A stretch of 64,000 nucleotides of DNA from Ornithinimicrobium pekingense DSM 21552 (GCF_000421185.1 NZ_ATWJ01000009.1:312868-376867), one strand, 5' to 3'; shown: positions 37,308 through 46,296, counted from the first letter of the stretch. The notes: a model not told the origin generated them from the sequence alone. A program made the numbers and translations.

Positions 37308-37333
37308 GACGGGCCCGACCGTGCGGGCCCGTC
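37308..37333 (-). terminator. Terminator after the EcsC-like gene
   Basis: A perfect 10-bp stem (37308-37317 with 37324-37333) and six-base loop lie 30 bases after the EcsC-like stop. Confidence 0.78.
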
Positions 37334-37363
37334 CTCGTCAACCTGTGGATAACGGCCGGGCGG

Positions 37364-38113
37364 TCAGCCGAGCGCACCCTCCTCGACGGCCGGGGCACCG
37401 GCCGGGCGCGGGGTGAACTCGCGGCGGGCGAGGTCGGCGATGCGCTTCATCAGCAGGCCGTCCAGGCCCGCACCGACGATGCCGCCGGCCACGGGCACGA
37501 ACCGGATGAAGCGGCCCAGCGCCTTGCCGCCCACGGTGGTCAGCAGGCGGAAGCCGATGGCCTTGTTGACCATCATCCCGGCCGCCTGCGGCATCCGGGA
37601 CACGGCCAGCCGCGCCAGGCGGCTCGAGCCGGCCATGCCGGGCAGCATGGTCAGCCCGGCCTTGCGCATGAGGTCGTCGGCGTCGCCGCCGACCAGGGTC
37701 AGCATGACCGCGGCGCGGGCACCGGCGGTGGAGACGTCATACCCCCGCAGCTCCGCGACGGCCGCGACCATGCGCGTGGCCAGGGTGTAGAAGCCCAGCA
37801 CGTTGGCCGGCAGCGACACCGGCATGGTGATCAGGCCGCCCACCCCGGTGACGAAGCCGCCGGCGCCGGCCAGCCGGACGTGGTCGGAGACCACCTCCGA
37901 GACCGCCTTCTCGACGTCGCCGCCGTGCTTGCGGCGGGCGTCGGCGGCGACCTGCGAGGAGGACGAGAGCGGGCCGATCCCGTCCAGACCGAGGTCCATG
38001 ACCCGGTTGACGAACATGGTGGACAGCTTGTCGAGGGGCCCGCCGTCACCGGGGGCGGGCAGGTCGTGCTCCCGGGCGGACGGATGGTCGTCCTTGGGGC
38101 CGAAGAGACCCAT
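37364..38113 (-). CDS. EcsC-family protein
   Basis: This 249-residue protein has the EcsC-like hydrophobic, Gly-rich core (GAGGFVTGVGGLITMPVSLPANVLGFYTLATRMVAAVAELRGYD and VGGKALGRFIRFVPVAGGIVGAGLDG). The family is named after a gene next to an ABC exporter in Bacillus; its function is unclear. AGGAGG lies eight bases before ATG. It is a single gene, divergent from the next. Confidence 0.85.
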   Translation of the reverse strand: MGLFGPKDDHPSAREHDLPAPGDGGPLDKLSTMFVNRVMDLGLDGIGPLSSSSQVAADARRKHGGDVEKAVSEVVSDHVRLAGAGGFVTGVGGLITMPVSLPANVLGFYTLATRMVAAVAELRGYDVSTAGARAAVMLTLVGGDADDLMRKAGLTMLPGMAGSSRLARLAVSRMPQAAGMMVNKAIGFRLLTTVGGKALGRFIRFVPVAGGIVGAGLDGLLMKRIADLARREFTPRPAGAPAVEEGALG

Positions 38114-38160
38114 GGGTCGGTCCTCCTAGGTCGGTGGATGTCGGGCCTCATCCTGACACG

Positions 38161-38174
38161 ATGTCGGTTAGGTT
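38161..38174 (+). other. Divergent intergenic start region
   Basis: An alternative ATG at 38161 exists for the membrane protein downstream. It lies before the TAGGTT box and is judged not to be used. Confidence 0.3.
38169..38174 (+). promoter_or_regulatory. -10 box TAGGTT, leaderless
   Basis: TAGGTT ends seven bases before ATG 38182, so transcription would begin at or next to the start codon. Confidence 0.55.
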
Positions 38175-38181
38175 GCGCTTC

Positions 38182-38760
38182 ATGCTGACTCGCTCCGGGG
38201 GTGCGCCGACGCGCACGCTGGTCCTGGTGTCCGCCCTGCTCGCCGTGGCCGGCGGGGTGCTGCTCTGGCTGGGTCTGACCGGCCCGCTGCAGACGCCGCA
38301 GGACGCCCTCGAGCCGGTCGCCGACGGCGCGACCGTGCAGGTCTCCGACGAGGGGTTCTCGCTGTGGTCGCAGGACCCCGACGCGTGGGAGACGGCGGTG
38401 TGCAGCGCCGGGGGGACGCCGCTGCTGCGTCCCACCGCGGCGTGGTCGATCACGGTCGCCGGCACGGACCACCACGAGGTGGCGCGCAGCCCCCGCGCGC
38501 TGCTCGCCGGCTCCTACGAGGTCACGTGCACGCCGGAGCAGACGCTGTATGCCGGCCCGCACGCCGAGCGCACCGCGCCGTCGCCCCTGCGCGGCCCGCT
38601 GGGCGTGGCCGCGGGCGGCACGCTGCTCGGGCTCGCCCTCGTGACCGCGGTGGCCGCGCTGCTGCTGCACCGTCGTCAGCGCCGGCTGGAGGCGTTCCGC
38701 GTGCCGGCGCACCGGCTGGACCCGAGCCTGCGGTCGCGGGGGACGGTCGACGGCGAGTAG
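38182..38760 (+). CDS. Two-helix membrane protein of unknown function
   Basis: This 192-residue protein has an N-terminal helix (TLVLVSALLAVAGGVLLWLGL), an extracytoplasmic domain of about 105 residues with two Cys (AVCSAGG, EVTCTPEQ) that could form a disulfide, and a second helix (VAAGGTLLGLALVTAVAALLL) before a basic tail. I do not recognise the family. The start is chosen from the TAGGTT box. Confidence 0.7.
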   Translation: MLTRSGGAPTRTLVLVSALLAVAGGVLLWLGLTGPLQTPQDALEPVADGATVQVSDEGFSLWSQDPDAWETAVCSAGGTPLLRPTAAWSITVAGTDHHEVARSPRALLAGSYEVTCTPEQTLYAGPHAERTAPSPLRGPLGVAAGGTLLGLALVTAVAALLLHRRQRRLEAFRVPAHRLDPSLRSRGTVDGE

Positions 38761-38786
38761 GCCGGCGCCTCACCCACACGCACGAT

Positions 38787-38828
38787 CGGGACCGATCGTG
38801 GTCGTCATGACGACCACGATCGGTCCCG
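38787..38828. terminator. 42-bp perfect palindrome, bidirectional terminator
   Basis: Each 21-base half is the exact reverse complement of the other, with no spacer (centre 38807/38808). It lies between two convergent genes, 26 bp after one stop and 24 bp after the other. Confidence 0.8.
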
Positions 38829-38852
38829 TTGTCCGTAGGTCGGGCCCGCCGG

Positions 38853-39812
38853 TCAGTGCTCGGTCGTGCCCGCCTCGTCGCTCGGCTCCTGCGGGGCGGG
38901 GCCGGCGACCTCGGGGTCCTGGAGGAACTTCTCCAGCTCGGCACCGATCTCGTCGGCCGTGGGCAGCTTGGACGCCTCGGCGGCGAGCAGGCTGCGACGG
39001 CGCTGGCCCTCGACGAAGTGGTCGTAGCGCTGCTCCAGGCCCTCGACGACCTCCTTGGCCCCCTCGCTCTGGGCCAGCTCGGCCTCGATGCGGCCGCGGG
39101 TCAGGCCGGCCATCGCGATGAGCTCGGCGGTCGGCAGGACCAGGCCGGTGAGGTCCATGAGGGCGTCAGCCGCGGCCACGGCGGCGTCGCCGAACTGGGT
39201 CTCGGCGAGGTAGTGCGGCACGTGCACGGCCACGCCCATCGTGGTCAGCCCGGCCTCGGCCAGACGCAGGTGCAGCAGGGCCTCGGCGCTGCCGGGGACC
39301 TTGACCGACCCGAAGAGGGGGGTGTGACCCTCGCCGAGCAGCTCGCGGTCGCTGGCGTAGCGGGTCATCCCCACCGGGCGGGTGTGCGGCACGGCCATCG
39401 GGATGCCGTGGGCGCCGGCGACGCGGCGCACGCCGAAGGCCAGGCTGAGCTGGCGGACGGCCTCGACGAAGCCCTCCCAGCGGAAGTCCGGCTCGACCCC
39501 GTGCAGCAGCAGGAAGGGCTCGCCGGCCGCGTCCTGCATCCGGTAGAGGACCAGGGAGGGGTCGTCGTAGTCGGCGTAGTGGTCGGAGTCGAACGTCATG
39601 AGGGGACGCCGCGAGCGGTAGTCGACGAGGGCGTCGACGTCGAAGCTGGCCACGACCTCGTGCTCGAGGGTGTCCAGCAGGTGCTCGGCCAGGGTGGACC
39701 GGACCATGCCCGCGTCGAGGAACCCGTCGAGTGACACCAGCATCAGCGGGGCCGGCTGCGGCTGGCGGGAGGCGTCGGCCTCCAGTCGGAACAGTGGCGA
39801 GTGCGTCGTCAC
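38853..39812 (-). CDS. PAC2-family protein (proteasome assembly chaperone-like)
   Basis: This 319-residue protein has an N-terminal PAC2 domain with LMLVSLDGFLDAGMVRSTLAEHLL and FLLLHGVEPDFRWEGF, and a helical, charged C-terminus (VVEGLEQRYDHFVEGQRRRSLL). Actinobacterial PAC2 proteins are related to archaeal and eukaryotic proteasome chaperones; the client is unknown. GTG start with GGAAGGAG upstream. Confidence 0.88.
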   Translation of the reverse strand: MTTHSPLFRLEADASRQPQPAPLMLVSLDGFLDAGMVRSTLAEHLLDTLEHEVVASFDVDALVDYRSRRPLMTFDSDHYADYDDPSLVLYRMQDAAGEPFLLLHGVEPDFRWEGFVEAVRQLSLAFGVRRVAGAHGIPMAVPHTRPVGMTRYASDRELLGEGHTPLFGSVKVPGSAEALLHLRLAEAGLTTMGVAVHVPHYLAETQFGDAAVAAADALMDLTGLVLPTAELIAMAGLTRGRIEAELAQSEGAKEVVEGLEQRYDHFVEGQRRRSLLAAEASKLPTADEIGAELEKFLQDPEVAGPAPQEPSDEAGTTEH

Positions 39813-39874
39813 GTCGGTGCTCTCCTTCCGTCTGCGGGGTCAACGCCCTGGTGGGGTCGAATGATTCCGGGTGA

Positions 39875-39880
39875 TAGGCA
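39875..39880 (+). promoter_or_regulatory. -10 box TAGGCA, leaderless
   Basis: The box ends six bases before the S9 peptidase ATG (39887). Confidence 0.45.
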
Positions 39881-39886
39881 TGGACC

Positions 39887-42022
39887 ATGAGCACACCGGC
39901 GTCCGTCTTCTCCGACCTGTCCCACTACGTCGCCGTGCCGCGGCTGTCCGGCCTGGCGATGTCGCCCGACGGGACCCGGCTGGTCACGACCGTGGCGACC
40001 CTCAACCGTAAGGCAACCGGTTACACCACCGCGCTGTGGGAGGTCGACCCGACCGGGGAGCGTCCGGCGCACCGGCTCACGCGCAGCGCCAAGGGCGAGG
40101 CCGGGGCGGCCTTCACCGCCAGCGGTGACCTCTACTTCACCTCGGCCCGCCCCGACCCCGACGACGACGAGGAGGAGCCGCGCTCGGCGCTGTGGCTCAT
40201 CCCGGCCCACGGCGGCGAGGCCCGGGTCGTGCACAACCGGACCGGCGGGATCGCCGGGGTGTCGACCGCCCGGGACGCCGACGTCGTGCTCGTCACCGCG
40301 GGCCTGCTGCCGGGGGCGCGGACCGAGGAGCAGCACGCCGCCCTGGCCAAGACCCGCAAGGAGGGCGGGGTCGACGCGATCCTGCACGCCGGCTACCCGG
40401 TGCGCTTCTGGGACCGCGACCTGGGCCCCGAGCTGCCGCACGTCTTCGCCGTCGAGCCCGGCGGCGAGAAGGACGCGGACGCCGACGCGGACGCGCAGGG
40501 TGAGGACGAGGCCCCCGCGCCGCTGCCCGGCACCCTGGACCGGACCCCGCCGGTGCGGCTGCGGCTGCTGACGGGCGGGCTGCCGGCCCCGCTGCACGAG
40601 CCCCACCCGGTCCTCTCCCCCGACGGCAGCTTCCTGCTGCTCGGTGTCCCGGTGCCCCAGGCCCGGGCCGAGCAGCGCTCCGCCCTGGTGCGCATCGACG
40701 TCGCCAGCGGCGAGCGCCATACCCTCCTCGACCGCGACGCGACCGAGGTCGACCCGGGGCCGGTCAGCCCCGACGGCACCCGCGCGGTCGTGGTGGTCGA
40801 CCGTGTCACCAGCCCCACCGAGCCCCCGCACCCGCGCCTGCACGTCGTGGACACCACCACCGGTGAGACGACGCCGCTGGCCCACGACTGGGACCGCTGG
40901 GCCTCGCCCGTGGCCTGGACCCCGGACGGTTCCTCCGTCCTGGTGCTGGCCGACAGCGACGGGCGGCGCCCCGTCTTCCGCATCGACGTCGCGACCGGCG
41001 AGGTCACCCAGGTCACCCACGACGACGCCGCCTGGAGCGACCTCGTCGTCGACCCCGACGGGCGGGTCGCCTACGGCGTGCGCAGCTCCTACCTCTTCCC
41101 GCCCGAGGTCGTCCGCCTGGACCTGACCTCCGGCGAGGTCACCGAGCTGCAGGGACCGGTCGCCCGGCCGCAGGTCCCGGGCCGGCTCGAGGAGGTCACC
41201 ACGACGGCCGCCGACGGCACGCCGGTGCGCGGCTGGCTCGCGCTGCCCGAGGGCGAGGCCACGGGCGGGCACCCCCTGCTGCTGTGGATCCACGGTGGGC
41301 CGCTGGGCTCCTGGAACGCCTGGACGTGGCGGTGGAACCCCTGGCTCATGGTCGCCCAGGGGTATGCCGTGCTCCTGCCGGACCCGGCGCTGTCCACCGG
41401 CTACGGGCAGGACTTCATCCAGCGCGGCTGGGGAGCCTGGGGCGACGCGCCCTACACCGACCTGATGGCGGTCACCGACGCCGTGGTCGCGCGCCGCGAC
41501 ATCGACGGGTCCCGGACCGCCGCGATGGGCGGGTCGTTCGGCGGCTACATGGCCAACTGGGTCGCCGGGCACACCGACCGGTTCCGGGCGATCGTCACGC
41601 ACGCCTCGCTGTGGGCCCTGGAGGGCTTCGGCCCCACGACCGACGCCGCCTTCTACTGGCAGCGCGAGATGACGCCGGAGATGAGCGCGGTCAACAGCCC
41701 GCACCGGTTCGTGGAGCAGATCGTCACGCCGATGCTCGTCATCCACGGCGACAAGGACTACCGCGTGCCGATCGGCGAGGGGCTGCGGCTGTGGTACGAG
41801 CTGCTGTCGCGCTCGGGGCTGCCGGCGGCCGAGGACGGGTCGACGGTCCACCGGTTCCTGTACTTTCCGCAGGAGAACCACTGGATCCTCGCCCCGCAGC
41901 ACGCGAAGGTCTGGTACGAGGTCGTCAGCGCCTTCCTCGCCGAGCACGTCCTGGGCGAGGAGCCGAAGGTGCTGCCGCACGTGCTGGGTCTGACGCCTCC
42001 GCCGGAGGACGCTCCGGCCTGA
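39887..42022 (+). CDS. S9-family prolyl oligopeptidase-like peptidase
   Basis: This 711-residue protein has an N-terminal beta-propeller (about residues 1-430, repeated SPDG segments, with an acidic DADADADAQGEDE insert near 200). An alpha/beta-hydrolase domain follows: nucleophile Ser near 549 in GGSFGGYMA, Asp near 623 in HGDKDYRVP and His near 664 in ENHWI. No signal peptide is seen, so it is cytoplasmic. It would cleave short peptides. Confidence 0.93.
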   Translation: MSTPASVFSDLSHYVAVPRLSGLAMSPDGTRLVTTVATLNRKATGYTTALWEVDPTGERPAHRLTRSAKGEAGAAFTASGDLYFTSARPDPDDDEEEPRSALWLIPAHGGEARVVHNRTGGIAGVSTARDADVVLVTAGLLPGARTEEQHAALAKTRKEGGVDAILHAGYPVRFWDRDLGPELPHVFAVEPGGEKDADADADAQGEDEAPAPLPGTLDRTPPVRLRLLTGGLPAPLHEPHPVLSPDGSFLLLGVPVPQARAEQRSALVRIDVASGERHTLLDRDATEVDPGPVSPDGTRAVVVVDRVTSPTEPPHPRLHVVDTTTGETTPLAHDWDRWASPVAWTPDGSSVLVLADSDGRRPVFRIDVATGEVTQVTHDDAAWSDLVVDPDGRVAYGVRSSYLFPPEVVRLDLTSGEVTELQGPVARPQVPGRLEEVTTTAADGTPVRGWLALPEGEATGGHPLLLWIHGGPLGSWNAWTWRWNPWLMVAQGYAVLLPDPALSTGYGQDFIQRGWGAWGDAPYTDLMAVTDAVVARRDIDGSRTAAMGGSFGGYMANWVAGHTDRFRAIVTHASLWALEGFGPTTDAAFYWQREMTPEMSAVNSPHRFVEQIVTPMLVIHGDKDYRVPIGEGLRLWYELLSRSGLPAAEDGSTVHRFLYFPQENHWILAPQHAKVWYEVVSAFLAEHVLGEEPKVLPHVLGLTPPPEDAPA

Positions 42023-42044
42023 CGGTCGGGCAGGCACCCGACCG
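42023..42044 (+). terminator. Terminator after the S9 peptidase
   Basis: CGGTCGGG and CCCGACCG form an 8-bp stem with a six-base loop directly after the stop codon. Confidence 0.65.
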
Positions 42045-42115
42045 GGCCGGGCCACTCCCGGTGCCACTCCCGGTGCCGGTGGTCGGTGTCGGTGATCGGT
42101 GCCACAGTGGCGGGT

Positions 42116-42775
42116 ATGGACAGCACCCGCCTCACCCCGACCGCCGTCGCCGCCGACCCCGAGCTCGCCGACTGGCGCGTGCTGCTGGGCCGCCTGTCGA
42201 CGCGGTTCGCGACGGGCAGCTTCGTGACGGGCGCGCGGCTGGTGGCCGCGATCACCGAGATCGCCGAGGAGCTGGACCACCACCCCGACCTCGACCTGCG
42301 CTACCCGCACCTGACCGTGACCACGGTCAGCCACGACGTGGGCCACCTGACCGGCCGGGACCGCGAGCTGGCCCGGCGGGTCAGCGCGGCCGCGCGCTCG
42401 ATGGACGTCTCAGCCGTGCCGGCCGAGGTGTCCACCCTGGAGGTGGCGCTGGACGTGACGGACGCCGACCGGGTCCGCCCGTTCTGGGCCGCGGTGCTGG
42501 GGCTGCAGGCCGGCGCGGACGGTGACCTGGCCGACCCCGCCGGCCGGATCGCTCCCCTGTGGTTCCAGCAGATGGACGAGCCCAGGACCGCGCGCAACCG
42601 CTTCCACCTCGACATCACCGTGCCGCACGACGTCGCCGAGCAGCGCGTGGCTGACGCGCTCGCCGCAGGTGGCACGCTCGTCAGCGACGAGAGAGCGCCC
42701 TCGTGGTGGGTGCTGGCCGACGCCGAGGGCAACGAGGTGTGCGTGTGCACCTGGCAGGACCGCGAGGACTTCTGA
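42116..42775 (+). CDS. Pterin-4a-carbinolamine dehydratase and VOC domain fusion
   Basis: Residues 1-105 of this 219-residue protein form a PCD/PhhB-like domain, with the EELDHHPDL and YPHLTV(T)TVSHDVGHLT motifs around His55-His56. Residues 115-219 form a glyoxalase-like VOC domain (EVALDVTDADRVRPFWAAVLGL, DPAGRIAPLWFQQM, WWVLADAEGNEVCVC). Such fusions occur in actinobacteria without a known substrate. Phenylalanine hydroxylase is not encoded nearby. Confidence 0.85.
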   Translation: MDSTRLTPTAVAADPELADWRVLLGRLSTRFATGSFVTGARLVAAITEIAEELDHHPDLDLRYPHLTVTTVSHDVGHLTGRDRELARRVSAAARSMDVSAVPAEVSTLEVALDVTDADRVRPFWAAVLGLQAGADGDLADPAGRIAPLWFQQMDEPRTARNRFHLDITVPHDVAEQRVADALAAGGTLVSDERAPSWWVLADAEGNEVCVCTWQDREDF

Positions 42776-42796
42776 GCCACCTCACGGGCACGGCGG

Positions 42797-43993
42797 TCAG
42801 GGGCCGGGCGCCCACCCCGTCCGCGCGGCCCACTCCTGCGCCCGCGGGAACGCCCGCGCGAACCACGGTTCCTTGGCCTCGGCGTAGTCGCTCGTGGGCA
42901 GCCCGGAGGCGACCAGCACCGCCTTGAGCTCGGCGTAGTCGCTCCTGGCCTGCTCGTCGTCCCGCAGCCAGTCGCGCATGAGGAGCGCCAGCCGCCAGGC
43001 GTTCCCGTCCGCCGCACGGCCGTGCACGTGCACGACGCGCGCGGGGTCGGCACCGCCCCAGAGCCGCTTGGGCCAGCGCTCCTCCCCCGTGCCCGCTCCC
43101 CGGGCGTGGTCCCACCCGCTCGCCGGGGCCGTGAACCCGACCGCGCCCAGCCGCGTGCGGACGGCCTCCTCGTCGAGGACCTCCAGGGTCGGGACCACCA
43201 CCTGCAGGTCGATGACGTCCTTGGCCGCCAGGCCGGGGACCGCGGTCGAGCCGATGTGGTCCACGCGCGCGGCCCGGTCGCCGAGCGCGGCCCGCAGCCG
43301 CGCGACCAGCCTGGCCCCCTGCGCGGGCCAGCTCGGGTCGGGGTCGACGACCGTCAGGTCCTCGCTGCGGCGGACCTTGCGGCCGAGGCGCAGGTTGGCC
43401 TCGAAGGGCACGAGCCGGTCCCACCACAGCCGGTCGACCCTCGACCTCAGCTCCTCGAGCGTCCCGGAGTTGGGCAGCAGCACGTCGGCGGCCGCCCGCC
43501 GGGCGCGGTCGTCGGCCTGGGCCCGGATGCGAGCCCGGGCCTGCTCCTCCTCCATGCCCCGCAGCTCGACGAGCCGGTGCAGCCGGACGTCCTCGGGGAC
43601 GTCGACGATCACCGTCAGGGCGTAGTCGCCCACCCGGTCGAGCTCCACCAGCAGCGGGATGTCGTGGACGACCACGGCGTCCTGCGGCGCCCCGCCGACC
43701 AGGGCCGCGGTCCGCTCGGCGATGCGCGGGTGGGTGATGGCCTCCAGGTCACGCCGCGCGGACTCGTCGCCGAAGACGACGGCAGCGAGCGCCGGCCGGT
43801 CCAGTGCGCCCTCGTCGGTGACGAGGTGGGCGCCGAACCGGTCGGCGATCTCGGCCAGGGCGGGAGCGCCGGGCTCGACGACCTCGCGGGCGATCCGGTC
43901 GGCGTCGAGGACGACCGCCCCGAGCTCGGCCAGCCGCTGCGACACGGTCGACTTGCCGGACCCGATCCCGCCCGACAGTCCCACGCGCAGCAT
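42797..43993 (-). CDS. coaE: Dephospho-CoA kinase fused to GrpB/UPF0157 domain
   Basis: This 398-residue protein has the CoaE kinase at residues 1-200 (P-loop GGIGSGKST, LDADRIAREVV) and a GrpB/UPF0157 nucleotidyltransferase-like domain from about 215 (HIGSTAVPGLAAKDVIDLQVV). The kinase makes coenzyme A. The same fusion is known in mycobacteria, where the second domain is thought to help folding. ATG 43993 follows a leaderless -10. Confidence 0.94.
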   Translation of the reverse strand: MLRVGLSGGIGSGKSTVSQRLAELGAVVLDADRIAREVVEPGAPALAEIADRFGAHLVTDEGALDRPALAAVVFGDESARRDLEAITHPRIAERTAALVGGAPQDAVVVHDIPLLVELDRVGDYALTVIVDVPEDVRLHRLVELRGMEEEQARARIRAQADDRARRAAADVLLPNSGTLEELRSRVDRLWWDRLVPFEANLRLGRKVRRSEDLTVVDPDPSWPAQGARLVARLRAALGDRAARVDHIGSTAVPGLAAKDVIDLQVVVPTLEVLDEEAVRTRLGAVGFTAPASGWDHARGAGTGEERWPKRLWGGADPARVVHVHGRAADGNAWRLALLMRDWLRDDEQARSDYAELKAVLVASGLPTSDYAEAKEPWFARAFPRAQEWAARTGWAPGP

Positions 43994-44000
43994 GGACCCC

Positions 44001-44006
44001 AGGGTA
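44001..44006 (-). promoter_or_regulatory. -10 box TACCCT of coaE, leaderless
   Basis: TACCCT ends seven bases before the coaE ATG. Confidence 0.6.
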
Positions 44007-44028
44007 TGCCGTGGCGCCGACCGGGCAC

Positions 44029-44589
44029 CTACGTCGGGCGCACCTGCGCGTCCTTGCCCGTCATTTCCTCGATGTCGCGCTCGGCGGTGGCGAGCAGGTT
44101 GTCGGCGAGGTGGCGCAGGGCGCGGGCGACCGCGACCTCGTCACCGATCTCCGGCACCGGACGGTCCTTGGGCGAGCGGTGGCTCTGCCCGGTCGCGACG
44201 AGATGCTCGGGCGCGTCCGCCAGCAGGACCGCCCGCACGTCGGTGTCGTCGGCGTTCTCGAAGATGGACACCCGGACCGACCACTCGCGCACGTGCGGCA
44301 TACCGGAGCCCTGGCCCGAGGCCCCGTGCGCGGCGGCCGCTGGGGCCGCGGACGAGCCCGCAGGCGCGGCGGCCACCGCCTCGGCGACCTCCTGCGGCTC
44401 GTCCTCGCTCGAGACCCGCAGCACGGCGCCCGGGCCGGGGAAGATCAGCCCGGTGTGGCCGTCGGACCACTCGACCAGGTAGGGCGGCCCTCCCTCGGCT
44501 CCCCGGGTCTCCAGCACCCGTCCGTCCCGCGTCGGCTCCCCGACGTGGGCGGCGGCCAGCACGATGCGGTCACCTGGGCTCGCCCTCAT
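44029..44589 (-). CDS. DUF1918-DUF1876 fusion protein
   Basis: Residues 1-60 of this 186-residue protein match DUF1918 (MRASPGDRIVLAAAHVGEP and GPPYLVEWSDGHTGLIFPGP). An Ala/Ser/Gly linker follows, and residues 100-186 match DUF1876, a dsRNA-binding-like fold (WSVRVSIFENADDTDVRAVLL, PVPEIGDEVAVARALRHLADNLL). Both families are actinobacterial and usually occur as separate small proteins. ATG overlaps the stop of the 44-residue ORF (ATGA), so translation is coupled. Confidence 0.85.
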   Translation of the reverse strand: MRASPGDRIVLAAAHVGEPTRDGRVLETRGAEGGPPYLVEWSDGHTGLIFPGPGAVLRVSSEDEPQEVAEAVAAAPAGSSAAPAAAAHGASGQGSGMPHVREWSVRVSIFENADDTDVRAVLLADAPEHLVATGQSHRSPKDRPVPEIGDEVAVARALRHLADNLLATAERDIEEMTGKDAQVRPT

Positions 44590-44720
44590 GAGCGCGTCAC
44601 GGGAACGGCTCCCGCCCGGCCACGAGGTGGACGTGCGCGTCTGCCGCGCGGCACCCCCGGGTCGAACCACTCGAGCAGGTCCGTGCGCGGACCGGTCGTG
44701 CGTGCCATCTCCTTGGCCAT
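44586..44720 (-). CDS. 44-residue protein translated upstream of the DUF1918-DUF1876 gene
   Basis: The ATG has AGGAGGAG four bases upstream, the best ribosome site in this area. The stop overlaps the next ATG as ATGA. The product starts MAKEMARTTGPRTDLLEWFD and has an Arg/Pro/Gly-rich tail. I do not recognise a family. Confidence 0.65.
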   Translation of the reverse strand: MAKEMARTTGPRTDLLEWFDPGVPRGRRARPPRGRAGAVPVTRS

Positions 44721-44895
44721 GGTTCTCCTCCTGCTCCCGGGGCACCGTCGCCCTCGCGCCTCCAGTCTGCTCCCGGGCCCGCGGTGGAGGGAAGGTCGCG
44801 ACCGCGTGGGAAAGACCACACCCCGCGGCCCCTCCGGGGCCTTCCGCACCCCCGCCGCGGCTGCGTAGGCTGGGAGGACAGCAAAGGAGCTGGCC

Positions 44896-46296
44896 ATGAC
44901 GGCATCGACCTCCACCGCCACCCTCACCTTCCTGGGCGCGGCCGGCACCGTGACGGGGTCCAAGACCCTGCTGACCGTCGACGGCCGGACGTTGCTGGTC
45001 GACGCGGGCCTGTTCCAGGGCGAGAAGACGTGGCGGCTGCGCAACTGGGAGCCGTTCCCGGTATCGCCCCGCACGGTCGACGCCGTCGTGCTGACCCACG
45101 CGCACCTGGACCACTGCGGCTACCTGCCGGCGCTGGTCCGCGAGGGCTTCGCCGGCCCCGTCTGGTGCACCGAGGACACCCGTCGGCTCGCCGAGATCGT
45201 GCTGCGCGACTCCGCCTACCTGCAGGAGAGCGACGCCGCGCACGCCGCCCGGCGCGGCTACTCCCGGCACCACCCGCCCCGGCCGCTCTACACGGTCACC
45301 GACGTCGAGCAGTCGCTGCCGCTCTTCCGCACGGTCGACTTCGACGAGGAGCACCTCGTCGACCCCGCGGTCGGGCTGCAGGTGCGGATGACCCGCGCCG
45401 GCCACATCCTCGGCTCGGCCAGCGTGTCCGTGACCTGGCCCGGCGGGTCGGTCCTGTTCTCCGGCGACCTCGGCCGTGTCGACCACCCGGTGCTGCGCTC
45501 CCGGGACATCCCGCCCGGCGCCCACCACGTCGTCGTCGAGTCGACCTACGGCGACCGCGAGCACCCCGACCCCGACGGGGCCGCCTACGAGAAGCTCGCC
45601 GACGCCGTCCGCCGCACCACCGCCCGCGGCGGGACCGTGCTCGTCCCGGCGTTCGCGGTGGACCGCACCGAGGTCGTGCTGCAGGCGCTGAGCCAGCTGC
45701 GGCGCGCCGGGCGGATCCCGGACGTGCCCGTGATCGTCAACAGCCCCATGGCGCTGGCCGCGCTGCGCGTCTACCGGCAGGCGGCCTCCCGGGGCGAGCT
45801 GCGCCCCGACCTGCGCGGCGAGCTCGCCGACCTGCCCACCCTGCGCGAGGCCCGCACCGTGGAGGAGTCGAGGGCGCTCAACCGCCCGCGTATGCCGTGC
45901 GTCATCATCAGCTCCTCGGGCATGACGACCGGGGGCCGGGTCGTGCACCACCTGCGCCACCTGCTGCCCGACCGGCGCAACACCGTCGTGCTGACCGGTT
46001 ACCAGGCCGTCGGCACCCGCGGCCGGGCGCTGGCCGAGGGAGCGCACCAGGTCAAGATGCACGGGGAGTACGTGCCGGTGCGCGCCGAGGTGGTCCAGGT
46101 CGACGAGTTCTCCGTCCACGCCGACGCCTCCGACCTGCTGTCCTGGGTCGCCGCACTGGAGCCGGCGCCGCGCACGGTCCTCGTCAACCACGGCGAGGCC
46201 GACTCAGCCCGGGCGCTGGCCAGGAGGATCGACGAGGAGCTGGGGCTCGTCGCGGTCGCCGTCCGCCACGGCGAGGTGGTCAGCGTCCGGCACTGA
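44896..46296 (+). CDS. Metallo-beta-lactamase/beta-CASP RNA-processing-type hydrolase
   Basis: This 466-residue protein has the zinc motif HAHLDH at residues 68-73, GHILGSASV, FSGDLGR, the beta-CASP region with VNSPMALAALRVY and IISSSGMTTGGRV, and the Zn-KH/RMMBL end (KMHGEYVPVRAEVVQVDEFSVHAD). This is the CPSF/YSH1-like exo/endonuclease family. AAAGGAG lies seven bases before ATG. It is co-directional with the ADH 12 bp downstream. Confidence 0.93.
   Translation: MTASTSTATLTFLGAAGTVTGSKTLLTVDGRTLLVDAGLFQGEKTWRLRNWEPFPVSPRTVDAVVLTHAHLDHCGYLPALVREGFAGPVWCTEDTRRLAEIVLRDSAYLQESDAAHAARRGYSRHHPPRPLYTVTDVEQSLPLFRTVDFDEEHLVDPAVGLQVRMTRAGHILGSASVSVTWPGGSVLFSGDLGRVDHPVLRSRDIPPGAHHVVVESTYGDREHPDPDGAAYEKLADAVRRTTARGGTVLVPAFAVDRTEVVLQALSQLRRAGRIPDVPVIVNSPMALAALRVYRQAASRGELRPDLRGELADLPTLREARTVEESRALNRPRMPCVIISSSGMTTGGRVVHHLRHLLPDRRNTVVLTGYQAVGTRGRALAEGAHQVKMHGEYVPVRAEVVQVDEFSVHADASDLLSWVAALEPAPRTVLVNHGEADSARALARRIDEELGLVAVAVRHGEVVSVRH

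Noticed and set aside
37344-37352. DnaA-box match TGTGGATAA, with another TTGTCCACA near 53639
   Set aside because: Single isolated matches far apart, with no AT-rich region or dnaA/dnaN context; not an origin.
39809-42346. Minus-strand frame of 845 codons opposite the S9 peptidase
   Set aside because: Antisense shadow; the plus strand carries a complete catalytic triad.
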